From assembly GCA_002842045.1 (NCBI GenBank), contig PHBX01000008.1, forward strand, positions 62,001 through 126,000: a DNA stretch of 64,000 nucleotides, given 5' to 3'. Position 1 is the stretch's first letter. Each line of letters opens with the position of its first letter. Positions 1 through 9,365 of this stretch are shown in pieces. A program made the translations under genes and the position numbers. The stretch is from Chloroflexi bacterium HGW-Chloroflexi-3 (lineage in GTDB: Bacteria > Chloroflexota > Anaerolineae > Anaerolineales > Anaerolineaceae). A model generated the notes under the pieces. The model ran no database searches, was not told the origin of the DNA, and worked only from the letters and a program-made list of their open reading frames with translations.

Positions 1-513
1 ACTTTTTTTGAGACAGGATTGGTATCTCATGTGAGTACTGCAGATCCATTCTGCCCACATCTATCACATTTATTATATGAATCGGTGGTTGAGACAGGCA
101 CAAGAGTCCACAAAGGTGGTTCGTTCGTTACAATTGAAGGTCCCAGATTTTCAACCAAAGCAGAATCAAATTTGTTTCGTTCTTGGGGAATGTCTATCAT
201 TGGAATGACCACCTCACCCGAAATATTTCTCGCTCGTGAAGCCGAGATATGTTATGCGGCCTTTGCCCACGTAACAGATTATGATGTGTGGCACGTTCAT
301 GAAGAATCAGTTACTGTTGAAATGATCTTAAAAGTCTTGAAGAAAAATGGACAGGCAGCTAATGATTCAGTTATTAACCTCATTAAAAAATATGAGCCTT
401 ATGATTGTGACTGTCACCACGCACTGGCCAGTGCAATAACCACCCATCCAGATTATGTGGATTCTAGCCAAAAAGAAAAACTCAGCATATTCATTAATAA
501 ATATTTACCGTGA
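1..513 (+). CDS. S-methyl-5'-thioadenosine phosphorylase family protein (5' end cut by window)
   Basis: The reading frame is open from base 1 (TFFETGLVSHVSTADPFC) to a stop at 513, so the true start lies before the window. The visible part is the C-terminal two thirds of a trimeric MTAP/PNP-family phosphorylase: ADPFC, the substrate-binding stretch IEGPRFSTKAES, the GM(S/T)IIGMT segment, and the Asp-containing DYDVWH stretch near the purine site. MTAP cleaves methylthioadenosine with phosphate to adenine and methylthioribose-1-phosphate in the cytoplasm. Its stop codon overlaps the ATG of the next gene by 4 nt, so the two are probably co-transcribed. Substrate preference (MTA or inosine) cannot be fixed from this part. 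Confidence 0.85.
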   Translation, partial: TFFETGLVSHVSTADPFCPHLSHLLYESVVETGTRVHKGGSFVTIEGPRFSTKAESNLFRSWGMSIIGMTTSPEIFLAREAEICYAAFAHVTDYDVWHVHEESVTVEMILKVLKKNGQAANDSVINLIKKYEPYDCDCHHALASAITTHPDYVDSSQKEKLSIFINKYLP

Positions 514-3113
514 ATCAATTCAAGAATCTTTTCTTCAATGATAGAGATCGTCTTCAATTCAGCCTCTTTATTTTAGGTGGTTCAATCCTTTTTCTGTACA
601 GTGTTATACTCACATTTGCACCTGTTATTCGTACATTAAACTGGCAGAACTCAATCAAGTGGGAACAATGGGTTGGATTCTTGGTATGGCTCATCTTCAG
701 TTTTTTGGTTCATAAATCCAGTATCCGTTTCTTGCCAAATCGGGATCCATACATTTTACCTATCATTTACATGTTGACCGGAATTGGGCTGCTTACCATC
801 TTCCGCCTTTCGATTTCATTTGGATGGCGTCAATTAATCTGGTTTAGTATGAGTTCATTGATTTTATTATTTGGCGTCAAACTACCCACGATTATCAATC
901 TGCTGCGAAGATACAAATATATCTGGCTCTCTTTAGGTCTGCTGGTTACTGGATTAACTTTCCTGTTTGGGATTAACCCCGGTGGAGAAGGTCCACATCT
1001 CTGGTTGGGATGCTGTGGAATTTACTTCCAACCCTCCGAACCATTAAAACTATTATTTATCATCTTTCTTTCAGCATTTTTTGCGGATAACTGGGTATTT
1101 CGAAAGAATTTAACTGTCTTGATCATTCCCTCATTGGTCATTGTGATAGCAGCCATATTGATACTTTTTGCCCAACAAGACCTGGGAACAGCAACCATTT
1201 TTCTGATTATTTATGCATTTTTTATCTTCATCGTATCCGGGAAAAAGCGCTCTGTATTCTTATTTTTAACAATCATTATGATTGCTGGATACTTTGGATA
1301 CCAGAATTTTGGTGTCATCCAGATACGTATTGATGGCTGGTTGAATCCTTGGTTGGATGCATCTGGTGGCTCATATCAGATAATTCAATCCATTCAGGCA
1401 ATAGCCGCAGGGCGTATTTTGGGTACAGGACCAGGATTGGGTAGTCCAGGGATTGTCCCGGTAGCAATTTCAGATTTTATCTTTGCTGCAACCAGTGAAG
1501 AATTAGGTTTGATTGGCAGTATCTTTATCATTAGTTTATTTACATTTCTTGCCTTTAGAGGTTTCTCAATTGCTATTAAGGGAAGAAATCAATATCAAAG
1601 GTTGTTGGCATCAGGAATCACCATATTTCTGTCAATCCAATCGATTCTCATTATCGGAGGAAACACAAGATTCTTGCCCCTAACAGGTGTTACACTGCCA
1701 TTTATGTCTTATGGCGGGTCCTCTCTTCTTACCGTTTATATAGCCATTCTCATTTTACTCTGGATCAGTCAAAGTCAAACCTCACGAGCTGTTGTTCAGG
1801 ATGAAGCAAGACCTTATATTTTCACGTATTCTTTGATTGTGTTCAGTTTTATATTTATCGCATTGATCACAGCGTATTGGGCTACCATACGCTCGGATGG
1901 TTTACTATCTAGAGCCGACAACTTTAGGAAAATTATTAATGACCGTTATGTTCCCCGTGGAGATTTTCTGGATCGACAAAATAATCCAATTTTAATCACC
2001 TCTGGAGATCGTGGATCATTTGAACGTTCGTTACAGGAGCCTTCACTATCCACCACTGTTGGTTATAACCACCCATTTTTAGGTCAGAGTGGTTTAGAAG
2101 CCAGTATGGATAATTATCTGCGTGGATTAGCCGGGGTTCCAACTTCAAATATCTGGTGGAATGAATTGCTTTATGCCCGTCCTCCGGATGGCAGGGATAT
2201 CAGAACTACCATTGATCTGAATAGGCAACGACAATTAGTTAATACTCTCCAGGATTATCATGGAGCAGCCGTGATCATGAATGCAAAAACAGGAGAGATA
2301 CTGGGTCTTTGGTCTTCTCCCAGTTACAATCCTGCTCAATTGGATGATGCCTGGGATGAATTATCGATTGATGAAAATGCTCCGTTGATAAATCGTGTTG
2401 CGCAAGGAAAATATGAAATTGGAGAGATATCAGGTTTAATTTTATATTCATATTTAATCGAAAATTCTACCGAAATTGAAGATGAAAATTTCTTCGAAAC
2501 AGGAAATTGTGCAAATCCATTAAGCAATCTTGATCGAAAAAACCTGCAAATCGCACTTAGGAATGGGTGTGAAAATGCCAATCAATTCCTGAATTTGATT
2601 ATTGGAACTGGAAAAGAAAATGAAATGATTCAGAAATTTGGATGGAATGAAAATTATTCATTCGAACTCCCCTTTGAACCAGTACCTTTGACAGCGCCGG
2701 AATCACAGCAGTCGTTGAGTGCTACTTTATTATCTCCCTTACAATTAGCCAGATCAGTCGCTGCATTCTCTAACGCAGGTGAAATACCCTACCCCAGATT
2801 AACGTTGGCTGTAAATACATCCCAACAAAATTGGGTGATATTCTCTGCTAAAGAGCCAATTCGAGTAATAGGCACGCTTTTTGCTAATCAGACAGCCAAT
2901 TATTTCAGCCGCAAAGATTATCCTGCCTGGGAAATAACCTCTTCAAATGGTTCAGGAGAGAATCTAATTCACTGGTATGTAACCGGAACGATGCCGGACT
3001 GGCAAGCAACACCTCTGGTTTTTGTATTAACGCTCGAAAATGGCTCATCACAGGAAGCAAGAGAACTCGGACGTCAGATTATAGAACAAATACTTACATC
3101 TGGAAGTAAGTAA
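510..3113 (+). CDS. SEDS (RodA/FtsW) polymerase fused to a catalytically degenerate penicillin-binding-like domain
   Basis: An 867-residue membrane protein in two parts. Residues about 1-430 are a multi-pass SEDS glycan polymerase: the loop with PWLDASGGSYQIIQS carries the conserved Asp region, followed by GTGPGLG, DFIF and EELG, and FLPLTGVTLPFMSYGGSS near the end. After a further TM helix (about 440-460) comes a class B PBP-like region with VPRGDFLDR, the WSSPSYNP strand and a SPLQLARSVAAFSNAG helix as in transpeptidases. The active-site motifs are missing: where SxxK is expected it reads GEISG, where SxN is expected it reads NGCEN, and where KTG is expected it reads SSNGSG. This suggests a polymerase with a built-in non-catalytic partner domain. 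A separate FtsW and an intact PBP occur in the cluster at 56-63 kb, so this copy may serve elongation (RodA-like). SEDS identity is firm; the role of the dead domain is inferred. Confidence 0.85.
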   Translation: MNQFKNLFFNDRDRLQFSLFILGGSILFLYSVILTFAPVIRTLNWQNSIKWEQWVGFLVWLIFSFLVHKSSIRFLPNRDPYILPIIYMLTGIGLLTIFRLSISFGWRQLIWFSMSSLILLFGVKLPTIINLLRRYKYIWLSLGLLVTGLTFLFGINPGGEGPHLWLGCCGIYFQPSEPLKLLFIIFLSAFFADNWVFRKNLTVLIIPSLVIVIAAILILFAQQDLGTATIFLIIYAFFIFIVSGKKRSVFLFLTIIMIAGYFGYQNFGVIQIRIDGWLNPWLDASGGSYQIIQSIQAIAAGRILGTGPGLGSPGIVPVAISDFIFAATSEELGLIGSIFIISLFTFLAFRGFSIAIKGRNQYQRLLASGITIFLSIQSILIIGGNTRFLPLTGVTLPFMSYGGSSLLTVYIAILILLWISQSQTSRAVVQDEARPYIFTYSLIVFSFIFIALITAYWATIRSDGLLSRADNFRKIINDRYVPRGDFLDRQNNPILITSGDRGSFERSLQEPSLSTTVGYNHPFLGQSGLEASMDNYLRGLAGVPTSNIWWNELLYARPPDGRDIRTTIDLNRQRQLVNTLQDYHGAAVIMNAKTGEILGLWSSPSYNPAQLDDAWDELSIDENAPLINRVAQGKYEIGEISGLILYSYLIENSTEIEDENFFETGNCANPLSNLDRKNLQIALRNGCENANQFLNLIIGTGKENEMIQKFGWNENYSFELPFEPVPLTAPESQQSLSATLLSPLQLARSVAAFSNAGEIPYPRLTLAVNTSQQNWVIFSAKEPIRVIGTLFANQTANYFSRKDYPAWEITSSNGSGENLIHWYVTGTMPDWQATPLVFVLTLENGSSQEARELGRQIIEQILTSGSK

Positions 3114-3140
3114 TCTCAAGAATTCAGAGCACTGGGAAAA

Positions 3141-4424
3141 CTAGGCAACTTTTACCAGGTGATAATTCTTACGACCTTTTCTGAGGATTAAGTAGCGATT
3201 TTCTATAAAAGCATCGGCTTTGATCAATTGATCAACCTCAATTACACGATTGTTGTTGAGATTGATTCCACCTTCTTGAATCGACCTTCTTGCCTCACCT
3301 TTAGATTTAGCAACACCACATTCAACCAGTAAATCGATAATGAATTTTCCATCAACTTCAAAGTCGGTTCTGGAAAGTTGAGTGGATTGAACATCTGCAA
3401 AAATTTCTTCAATATCTGAGCCCGTCAATCCTTCTAAACTGCCACCAAATAATACCTGGGTAGCCTGTTCTGTTCTACTCAATGCCGTTTCGCCATGAAC
3501 TATGGAGGTTATTTCTTTTGCAAGTCTCTTTTGAGCTACTCTTTCCTCTGGGTGTTCTAAAACTGAAAATTCCAGTTCATCAATCACATCTTTTGATAAA
3601 AATGTGAAATACTTCAGGTAATTAATGACATCTTTGTCATCCGTATTCAGCCAGAATTGATAGAATTTATAAGGTGATGTCCTTTCAGGTTTTAGCCAGA
3701 CAGAACCAGATTCAGTTTTACCAAATTTTGTGCCATCCGATTTTGTAATCAAAGGATACACCATTCCATAAACTGAATGTCCAGTTATCCGGCGCACTAA
3801 CTCTCCCCCAGCGGTAATATTTCCCCATTGATCGCTTCCGCCAGTTTGCAAAATACAATTTTCATGCCGATGCAAATGCAGATAATCATAAGATTGCAGG
3901 AGCATATAGCTGAATTCTGTATATGAGATTCCCTCCTCACGATCAATTCTGGATCTAACTGAGTCTTTCGCCAGCATGTAATTGATCGTAAAATGCTTTC
4001 CAATGTCTCTTAGGAAATCAATTAAATTCAACTTCATTAACCAGGATGCATTATTCAGAACCCGGGCCGGATTCGCTTTGACTTTAAAATCGAGGAAATG
4101 GGCCAATTGTTGCTTGATTGACTCAACGTTTTCTTCAATGATTTGGTGGCTTAATAATTGTCTTTCTGCCGACTTGCCACTCGGATCACCAATCATACTT
4201 GTGCCACCACCTGCTAATGCAATTGGATGATGTCCAAAGCGTTGTAATCGGGCTAATGCCAGTAAAGGGACCATATGCCCAACATGCAGACTGTCAGCTG
4301 TAGCATCGAAACCATTATAAACAGTAACCTTTTTCTCTCCTAAAATGCTGTCAATTCCATCAACGTAGTCAAAAATCATTCCTCGCCATTTTAGTTCATC
4401 AAAAGCATTGTTTATGGTTGTCAT
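3141..4424 (-). CDS. tyrS: tyrosyl-tRNA synthetase
   Basis: A 427-residue class I synthetase that charges tRNA-Tyr in the cytoplasm. The HIGH-type motif is HVGHMV, the tyrosine pocket shows [12 protein letters not shown] and GGSDQWGNI, and the KMSKS-type loop is KFGKTESG. The C-terminal S4 RNA-binding domain spans roughly residues 360-427 ([13 protein letters not shown]). An upstream in-frame ATG at 4469 would add 15 residues unlike the family. I chose the ATG at 4424, which is preceded by a purine-rich GGTGG stretch. It converges on the SEDS-PBP gene, and I see no strong terminator between them. Confidence 0.95.
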   Translation of the reverse strand: MTTINNAFDELKWRGMIFDYVDGIDSILGEKKVTVYNGFDATADSLHVGHMVPLLALARLQRFGHHPIALAGGGTSMIGDPSGKSAERQLLSHQIIEENVESIKQQLAHFLDFKVKANPARVLNNASWLMKLNLIDFLRDIGKHFTINYMLAKDSVRSRIDREEGISYTEFSYMLLQSYDYLHLHRHENCILQTGGSDQWGNITAGGELVRRITGHSVYGMVYPLITKSDGTKFGKTESGSVWLKPERTSPYKFYQFWLNTDDKDVINYLKYFTFLSKDVIDELEFSVLEHPEERVAQKRLAKEITSIVHGETALSRTEQATQVLFGGSLEGLTGSDIEEIFADVQSTQLSRTDFEVDGKFIIDLLVECGVAKSKGEARRSIQEGGINLNNNRVIEVDQLIKADAFIENRYLILRKGRKNYHLVKVA

Positions 4425-4557
4425 GATATCGATACCACCTTTCGTTTTAAGTAATCGCAATTCTAACATAAATCGATTGAAGATTATGAAATCAAAAGTG
4501 GATGATGGCTCACCAGGTTAATTAATGATGGCCAGGTCAGTGGTTGTATTTACTCCC

Positions 4558-5469
4558 TTATTTATAGTAAATATTTATTAATGCACTTTCTAATTCTGGA
4601 TAAATAAATTGAAAGCCATGCTCCATGAGTTTTCCGGGATAAACATTTTGTCCTTCAAAAACAAGTTCGCTTTTTTCACCCAATACTAATTTTAATCCAA
4701 AGGCTGGAACTTGAAACCAGTAAGGTCGGCGCAACACTTTTCCGATTATTTTCCCAAAATCTTTGTTGGTATACGATGTGGGTGCAGTAAGATTCACCAC
4801 GCCACTTAATTTATTATTACGCATCACAAAATCAATTGCTCGAACATTATCCTGAAGATGGATCCAGGATACATATTGACGCCCACTTCCAAGTGGCCCA
4901 CCAACAAACATCTTGAAAGGCAAAACCATCAAAGGCAACGCACCAGATTTGGCATCCAGCACGATTCCCATTCGAATGATCACACGTCGAATACCAGCAG
5001 AATCCAATACCTCTGAAGAGTTTTCCCATTTGTGGACTACATCAGCCTGGAATCCTTTTCCAATTGGAGAAAATTCATCAAATGTTTCTTCCAGACTGCT
5101 ACCGTAATATCCCACACCGGATGCCTGAATAAACACATCAGGTTTATTCCCAGAATCAATGATTGCTCTGGACAATGCATTTCCAGCTTGAACTCTTGAA
5201 TTAATAATCCGTTCTTTTTTAGCTTTTGTCCAATAACCATCTCCAATGTTGTCACCGGCCAAATTGATAACAGCATTTATATCCTTGATGTAAGGAATTA
5301 TTGACTCGGAAGACCTGGCGTCCCATTCAACATATTTTATAGAATTGGAATCGACTTTTCCGACTTTATTTCGAGTTAAAACGACAAACTGACAACCAGT
5401 TTGAATAAAATTTTTTATGAGAGCCTTGCCGATAAATCCAGTACCACCGGAGATAAGAATTTTCATCAA
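4558..5469 (-). CDS. TIGR01777-family NAD(P)-binding epimerase-like protein
   Basis: A 303-residue extended short-chain dehydrogenase-like protein. The N-terminal Rossmann motif is GGTGFIGKAL, followed by INLAGDNIGDG and the ASGVGYYG stretch typical of the YfcH/SulA-type TIGR01777 family. The C-terminus carries the family's DUF1731-like end (PYWFQVPAFGLKLVLGE). Length matches the family. The substrate of these proteins is not well established, so no reaction is assigned. It sits alone upstream of tyrS and divergent from the HNH gene. Confidence 0.85.
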   Translation of the reverse strand: MMKILISGGTGFIGKALIKNFIQTGCQFVVLTRNKVGKVDSNSIKYVEWDARSSESIIPYIKDINAVINLAGDNIGDGYWTKAKKERIINSRVQAGNALSRAIIDSGNKPDVFIQASGVGYYGSSLEETFDEFSPIGKGFQADVVHKWENSSEVLDSAGIRRVIIRMGIVLDAKSGALPLMVLPFKMFVGGPLGSGRQYVSWIHLQDNVRAIDFVMRNNKLSGVVNLTAPTSYTNKDFGKIIGKVLRRPYWFQVPAFGLKLVLGEKSELVFEGQNVYPGKLMEHGFQFIYPELESALINIYYK

Positions 5470-5600
5470 TCATTTCCTTTTTTTATTCTTTTATATATTA
5501 TACAATCAACCTTTTACCTTATAAATTGATTGTACAAGGAGGACTCTTCGCTCATAATTTAGTGAAAAAATCTTTACCATCTAGCATAAGTTATCAGACA

Positions 5601-5612
5601 TTCTGCTATAAT
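5601..5612 (+). promoter_or_regulatory. extended -10 promoter of the HNH gene
   Basis: A perfect TATAAT at 5607-5612 is preceded by TG one base upstream (TGCTATAAT), an extended -10 element; no good -35 is seen. The expected transcription start near 5619 leaves only about 9 nt before the ATG at 5628, so the mRNA would have almost no leader. This also rules out the longer frame beginning at 5526. Confidence 0.6.
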
Positions 5613-5627
5613 CTATTCCAAGGTACT

Positions 5628-6131
5628 ATGTCTGATCAAGTTCTTGTTCTCAATGCAAATTTTGAACCAATTAATATCTGTGACTTAAGGCGCGCCTTTG
5701 GTTTGATCATCACAGAAAAAGCTACTTTGGTAAGTAATGGGCGTGGTTATTTCACCAGTATCAATCAAAAGTTTCCGATCCCATCCGTCATCCGGCTACA
5801 AAGAATGATCCATCGACCAAGAGCACAAGTTCATCTTACTCGCAAGGAAATATTTCGGCGCGATCATTTAACTTGCCAATATTGTGGTAATCATTCTTCG
5901 AATCTCACCATTGATCATGTAATCCCTAAACGCTTAGGGGGGAACTTTTCCTGGGAGAATCTGGTTACTGCCTGTTCGGTATGTAATCATAAGAAGGGTG
6001 GCAGAATGGTACACGACGCTGGTATGAAGTTATTGCGAATTCCCAAACCTCCACCAGCTAATGCAATCTATCTTTTCGCAAGAAATAACTTCACAGATGA
6101 AGAATGGCTACCCTTCCTGCAGGGTTGGTAA
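5628..6131 (+). CDS. HNH endonuclease family protein
   Basis: A 167-residue protein with an N-terminal block (VLVLNANFEPINI) typical of the stand-alone bacterial HNH family often found in Chloroflexota, Actinobacteria and Cyanobacteria. A C-terminal HNH zinc-finger nuclease fold follows: CQYCG, then TIDHVIPKRLGG with the catalytic His, then CSVCNHKKG. The family is predicted to bind or cut nucleic acid, but its cellular role is unknown. The start is set by the -10 element just upstream. It is convergent with the ABC permease gene, only 5 nt from it. Confidence 0.85.
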   Translation: MSDQVLVLNANFEPINICDLRRAFGLIITEKATLVSNGRGYFTSINQKFPIPSVIRLQRMIHRPRAQVHLTRKEIFRRDHLTCQYCGNHSSNLTIDHVIPKRLGGNFSWENLVTACSVCNHKKGGRMVHDAGMKLLRIPKPPPANAIYLFARNNFTDEEWLPFLQGW

Positions 6132-6136
6132 TGTCA

Positions 6137-7555
6137 CTACGGTAGTAACCATAAGGCTAACTTCGGTGTAGCCCAAACTTCAATCATCGCTGCAAGAAAC
6201 ATCATGGGTATTACCAAACCCAGCATTACTTTTGCCCAATTGGCGATTGACTTAAGCCAAACTTCTCCAATCGTTAGTTGGACATCTGGTGTGGCAAGAA
6301 TGACGCCAATTTGAAATATTGCGGCAGTGGCAATCACCGCTGCTGGAATTTCAATGATTCCATGTGGAATAATAAAACCTATAAAGTATGTACTTACACT
6401 CAGACCCGTATTACTTAATAAACCCATAATGTATCCAATAATTCCGACAGATGTGAACAATGGTAGCACACCAAATATCCCCAAAGTAATCACACCCAGA
6501 ATAAAAGCCAATAACAATACCCGAATATTCTGCCAGAAAATGGCGAAAACCGGAGAAAAATTACCAAAAGACCAATTCTGATTCAATATCGTCAGTTGCC
6601 CTTGCATATTTTCCACACCTAATTGTTCAACCGGAAACTCAAATCTGGTCATTTGTGATTTGCCTACCAAAAAACCGACAAGAACGAGCAGACTGATTAT
6701 TAGAATGGAGAAACGAATTTCTTTGATGTAAGGAAAAACTTCAACTTGATACCAATTCCTAAGGTTGGTTGCATTCCCAAAAAAATTCATTCGGAATACC
6801 TTCCAACCCCAACGAAAATTGAGCACGTCAATATCTCTGCCAAGTAATTCTTCTCGACTAAAGTGTGCTAATCCAATTCTTAACAATAAGATCGCAAGAA
6901 TGGACAAGCCAAAAACAACCCACCACAAAGTTGCATAATTTCCCCAAAACATTACGATACTTTCCCCTTGAATTAACAATGCCATGGGGATAATGATAAA
7001 ACTCGCCAGTAAATTCGCTGCGCGAACAGATGTCGCCTGGGTGGAAACAACCACAGCTCCGGCAACCATCACAACAGCCTGAATAATCGTTATAGCAATG
7101 ATTTGAATGATTAAGTGCAAGTCCGGTAATATCACACCATTAATGATCAATCCAACACAATACACCAACATACCCACAAAACTGGCAAACAATGGCGGCA
7201 CGATCGAGGAAATCAATTTTCCAATATAGATTTGCCAATCCAATAATGGGGTATTGAATAATGGTTCAATACTTCCGCGTTCTTTTTCTCCCACAAAACT
7301 CTCTAAGGCTATTACCAATGAAACCGAAATTGGAAAGAAGCCAACAATCATCATCGAAAATGGAACCAGTCGTTCACCAACGATTGTAGCACCGTACCGG
7401 TTGACGAATTGGAGAACTTGTGCCGTTGTGAAATTCATTAAAAATGGAAAGAAAATTGTCAACCCAAGAATGGGAAAAATAATTCGCCAATCCCGAAATT
7501 GATCGCGTACTTCTCGTTTTGTAATCACCAGAGCTAGTTTCAGTTGATTACTCAT
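6137..7555 (-). CDS. ABC-2 type transporter permease
   Basis: A 472-residue membrane protein. The N-terminus (VITKREVRDQFRDWRIIFPI) is the typical start of NatB/ABC-2 permeases, followed by several hydrophobic segments, a FVGEKERGSIEPLFNTP amphipathic stretch characteristic of ABC-2 permeases, and a C-terminal half resembling a SpoIIM-type membrane domain (around HGIIEIPAAVIATA). Its ATG overlaps the ATPase stop by 8 nt (ATGAGTAA), so translation is probably coupled. Together the two form an export-type ABC transporter; the substrate is unknown. The SpoIIM-like half is a tentative reading. Confidence 0.85.
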   Translation of the reverse strand: MSNQLKLALVITKREVRDQFRDWRIIFPILGLTIFFPFLMNFTTAQVLQFVNRYGATIVGERLVPFSMMIVGFFPISVSLVIALESFVGEKERGSIEPLFNTPLLDWQIYIGKLISSIVPPLFASFVGMLVYCVGLIINGVILPDLHLIIQIIAITIIQAVVMVAGAVVVSTQATSVRAANLLASFIIIPMALLIQGESIVMFWGNYATLWWVVFGLSILAILLLRIGLAHFSREELLGRDIDVLNFRWGWKVFRMNFFGNATNLRNWYQVEVFPYIKEIRFSILIISLLVLVGFLVGKSQMTRFEFPVEQLGVENMQGQLTILNQNWSFGNFSPVFAIFWQNIRVLLLAFILGVITLGIFGVLPLFTSVGIIGYIMGLLSNTGLSVSTYFIGFIIPHGIIEIPAAVIATAAIFQIGVILATPDVQLTIGEVWLKSIANWAKVMLGLVIPMMFLAAMIEVWATPKLALWLLP

Positions 7556-8480
7556 CATTATTACTCTTCTTAATCTGGTTAATTGCACCCAGATAAGCAT
7601 CTTCTAATTTGATTGGAACCTCTTCGAAGGTTAACAAATCGTAATTTTCGGTCAGTAAACGAATCAAAACTGGATTTTGAATGTTCGGTTTCTCCACCTT
7701 AAAATAAATAATGCTTCCATTTCGGTTAACCATTTGAATGCCATCGGGTAAATCAATAAATTTTCCTTGAATAGGATCAGCAAATTTCGCAGCAAAAACA
7801 GGTGATCCGACCAGTGAATTTTTTACTTCCTGGATGGATTTATTTAAAATAATGCTGCCTTCCTGAATGATAGCAATTTGATCACATAATTCTTCTGCTT
7901 CTACCAGATTATGTGTACACAAAATGATTGTCCGTTCTTTGTTACTCAAACTTTTGATGGCAGAACGTACAATCATTGCACTTTCTGGATCCATCGCAGA
8001 GGTTGGTTCATCCAGTAATAAAACCGGGGGTTCATGAATGAGAGCCCTCACAAGAGCCAATTTTTGACGCATTCCTTTTGAGTATTCACCCAGGCGTTTC
8101 TTGCGGAATTGATCCATTCCTAATTGTTCTAACAGTGGATTAATTTTATTCAGGACATGGGAACGTGAATTTCCATACAGCTCACCAAAGAAAATCAGAT
8201 ATTCATCAGCATTCATTCTCCCGTATAAACCATGATGTTCGGTTAATACACCCACCATCTTTCGAACCTCAGAAGATTGGGTATACACATCATATCCGGC
8301 TACTTTTGCCCAGCCGCTGCTGGGTTTGAGGATGGATGATAACATGCGAATAGTGGTGGTTTTTCCAGCGCCATTCGGCCCTAATAATGCAAGGATTTGG
8401 CCAGAATGAACTTTCAGGTTTATTTGATTAACTGCCGTAAAATCATCAAAGATTTTGGTCAGCTCCTGTGTTTCTATCAA
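7548..8480 (-). CDS. ABC transporter ATP-binding protein (ABC-2 exporter type)
   Basis: A 310-residue ATPase partner of the permease that overlaps it. Walker A is GPNGAGKTT, the signature is YSKGMRQKL, Walker B is VLLLDEPTSAMDP, and the switch His lies in CTHNL. The roughly 90 residues after the nucleotide-binding domain match the variable C-terminal part of CcmA/NatA-type exporters. It hydrolyses ATP at the inner face of the membrane to power export. It lies just downstream of lgt (33 nt), so it may be read from the same transcript. Confidence 0.9.
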   Translation of the reverse strand: MIETQELTKIFDDFTAVNQINLKVHSGQILALLGPNGAGKTTTIRMLSSILKPSSGWAKVAGYDVYTQSSEVRKMVGVLTEHHGLYGRMNADEYLIFFGELYGNSRSHVLNKINPLLEQLGMDQFRKKRLGEYSKGMRQKLALVRALIHEPPVLLLDEPTSAMDPESAMIVRSAIKSLSNKERTIILCTHNLVEAEELCDQIAIIQEGSIILNKSIQEVKNSLVGSPVFAAKFADPIQGKFIDLPDGIQMVNRNGSIIYFKVEKPNIQNPVLIRLLTENYDLLTFEEVPIKLEDAYLGAINQIKKSNNDE

Positions 8481-8513
8481 CTGTCCTCGCTTATGAAATA
8501 AATTCCGTTTTTC

Positions 8514-9356
8514 TTAAACAGCCTTCTGAGGAACAGCTGGAAATTCTTCTAACCTCTGTTTATCCTTTAATATAGTTCTTTTTAATATAAGGATGATCAA
8601 TGATGAAATGGCAATAATCGCCATGATTGTCTGGTTCGCATTGATTCCACCGACGTTAGATGGATCCAATCGTATAAATTCTAGAAAAAATCTTCCTAAG
8701 GGGTAAATAACCAGATAAATCAGGAAAATATCACCTCTGAATAATTTCTCTTTTAATTTGCGTCCAAGAATCAATAGAACTGCCATGTTCATTAAATTCC
8801 ACAAAGATTCGTATAAGAACATTGGATGGTAATAGGCCACATTCATATATTCTGCTAATCTTCGGGATGGTTCTATAAAAATTGCCCAGGGCAGATCTGT
8901 TGGAGCACCATATAATTCCTGATTGATGAAATTTCCCCACCTACCTATTGCCTGGGCAAGTGCCAGGCCGGGAGCAATGATATCCACCCAGGAAGCAAAA
9001 CTTAATTTCTTTTTTCGGGTATAGAGCCATAATGCCAATGCCCCACCCATGACTGCACCTGGAATTCCTAATCCACCAGCACGTATATTGATTGCATCCA
9101 AAGGATGTGTTAGATAATATTGTGTTGTAATTCCCATCTCGACCATGGAGGCTGGAGGTGTGAGAATATGCCAGATGCGTGCACCAATAATACCAGCAAT
9201 CAGTAGCCAGGGCATCATATCCCATACTACATCGGGATTATAACCTCGACGTTTGGTTTCAACGGTAGAAAGCCAGGCTGCCAATATTGCTCCAAACATA
9301 ATAATGACACCGTAAAAATGTATAAATAATTTACCAATATAAAAACCTTCGGACAT
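8514..9356 (-). CDS. lgt: prolipoprotein diacylglyceryl transferase
   Basis: A 280-residue polytopic membrane enzyme that attaches diacylglycerol from phosphatidylglycerol to the lipobox Cys, the first step of lipoprotein maturation. The Lgt signature is visible as GRWGNFINQELYG, with HPMFLYESLWN and RFFLEFIR further on; these contain the family's essential Arg, Asn, Glu and His residues. An AGAGGTG ribosome site precedes the ATG. LspA, the next enzyme in the pathway, is encoded at 19.5 kb, and several lipoprotein substrates are encoded in this window. Confidence 0.95.
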   Translation of the reverse strand: MSEGFYIGKLFIHFYGVIIMFGAILAAWLSTVETKRRGYNPDVVWDMMPWLLIAGIIGARIWHILTPPASMVEMGITTQYYLTHPLDAINIRAGGLGIPGAVMGGALALWLYTRKKKLSFASWVDIIAPGLALAQAIGRWGNFINQELYGAPTDLPWAIFIEPSRRLAEYMNVAYYHPMFLYESLWNLMNMAVLLILGRKLKEKLFRGDIFLIYLVIYPLGRFFLEFIRLDPSNVGGINANQTIMAIIAISSLIILILKRTILKDKQRLEEFPAVPQKAV

Positions 9357-9365
9357 GTTTCACCT

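Noticed and set aside
4400..4440. T-box-like GGTGGTATCG before tyrS
   Set aside because: The ATG follows within a few bases; there is no terminator or stem I, and it reads better as a ribosome site.
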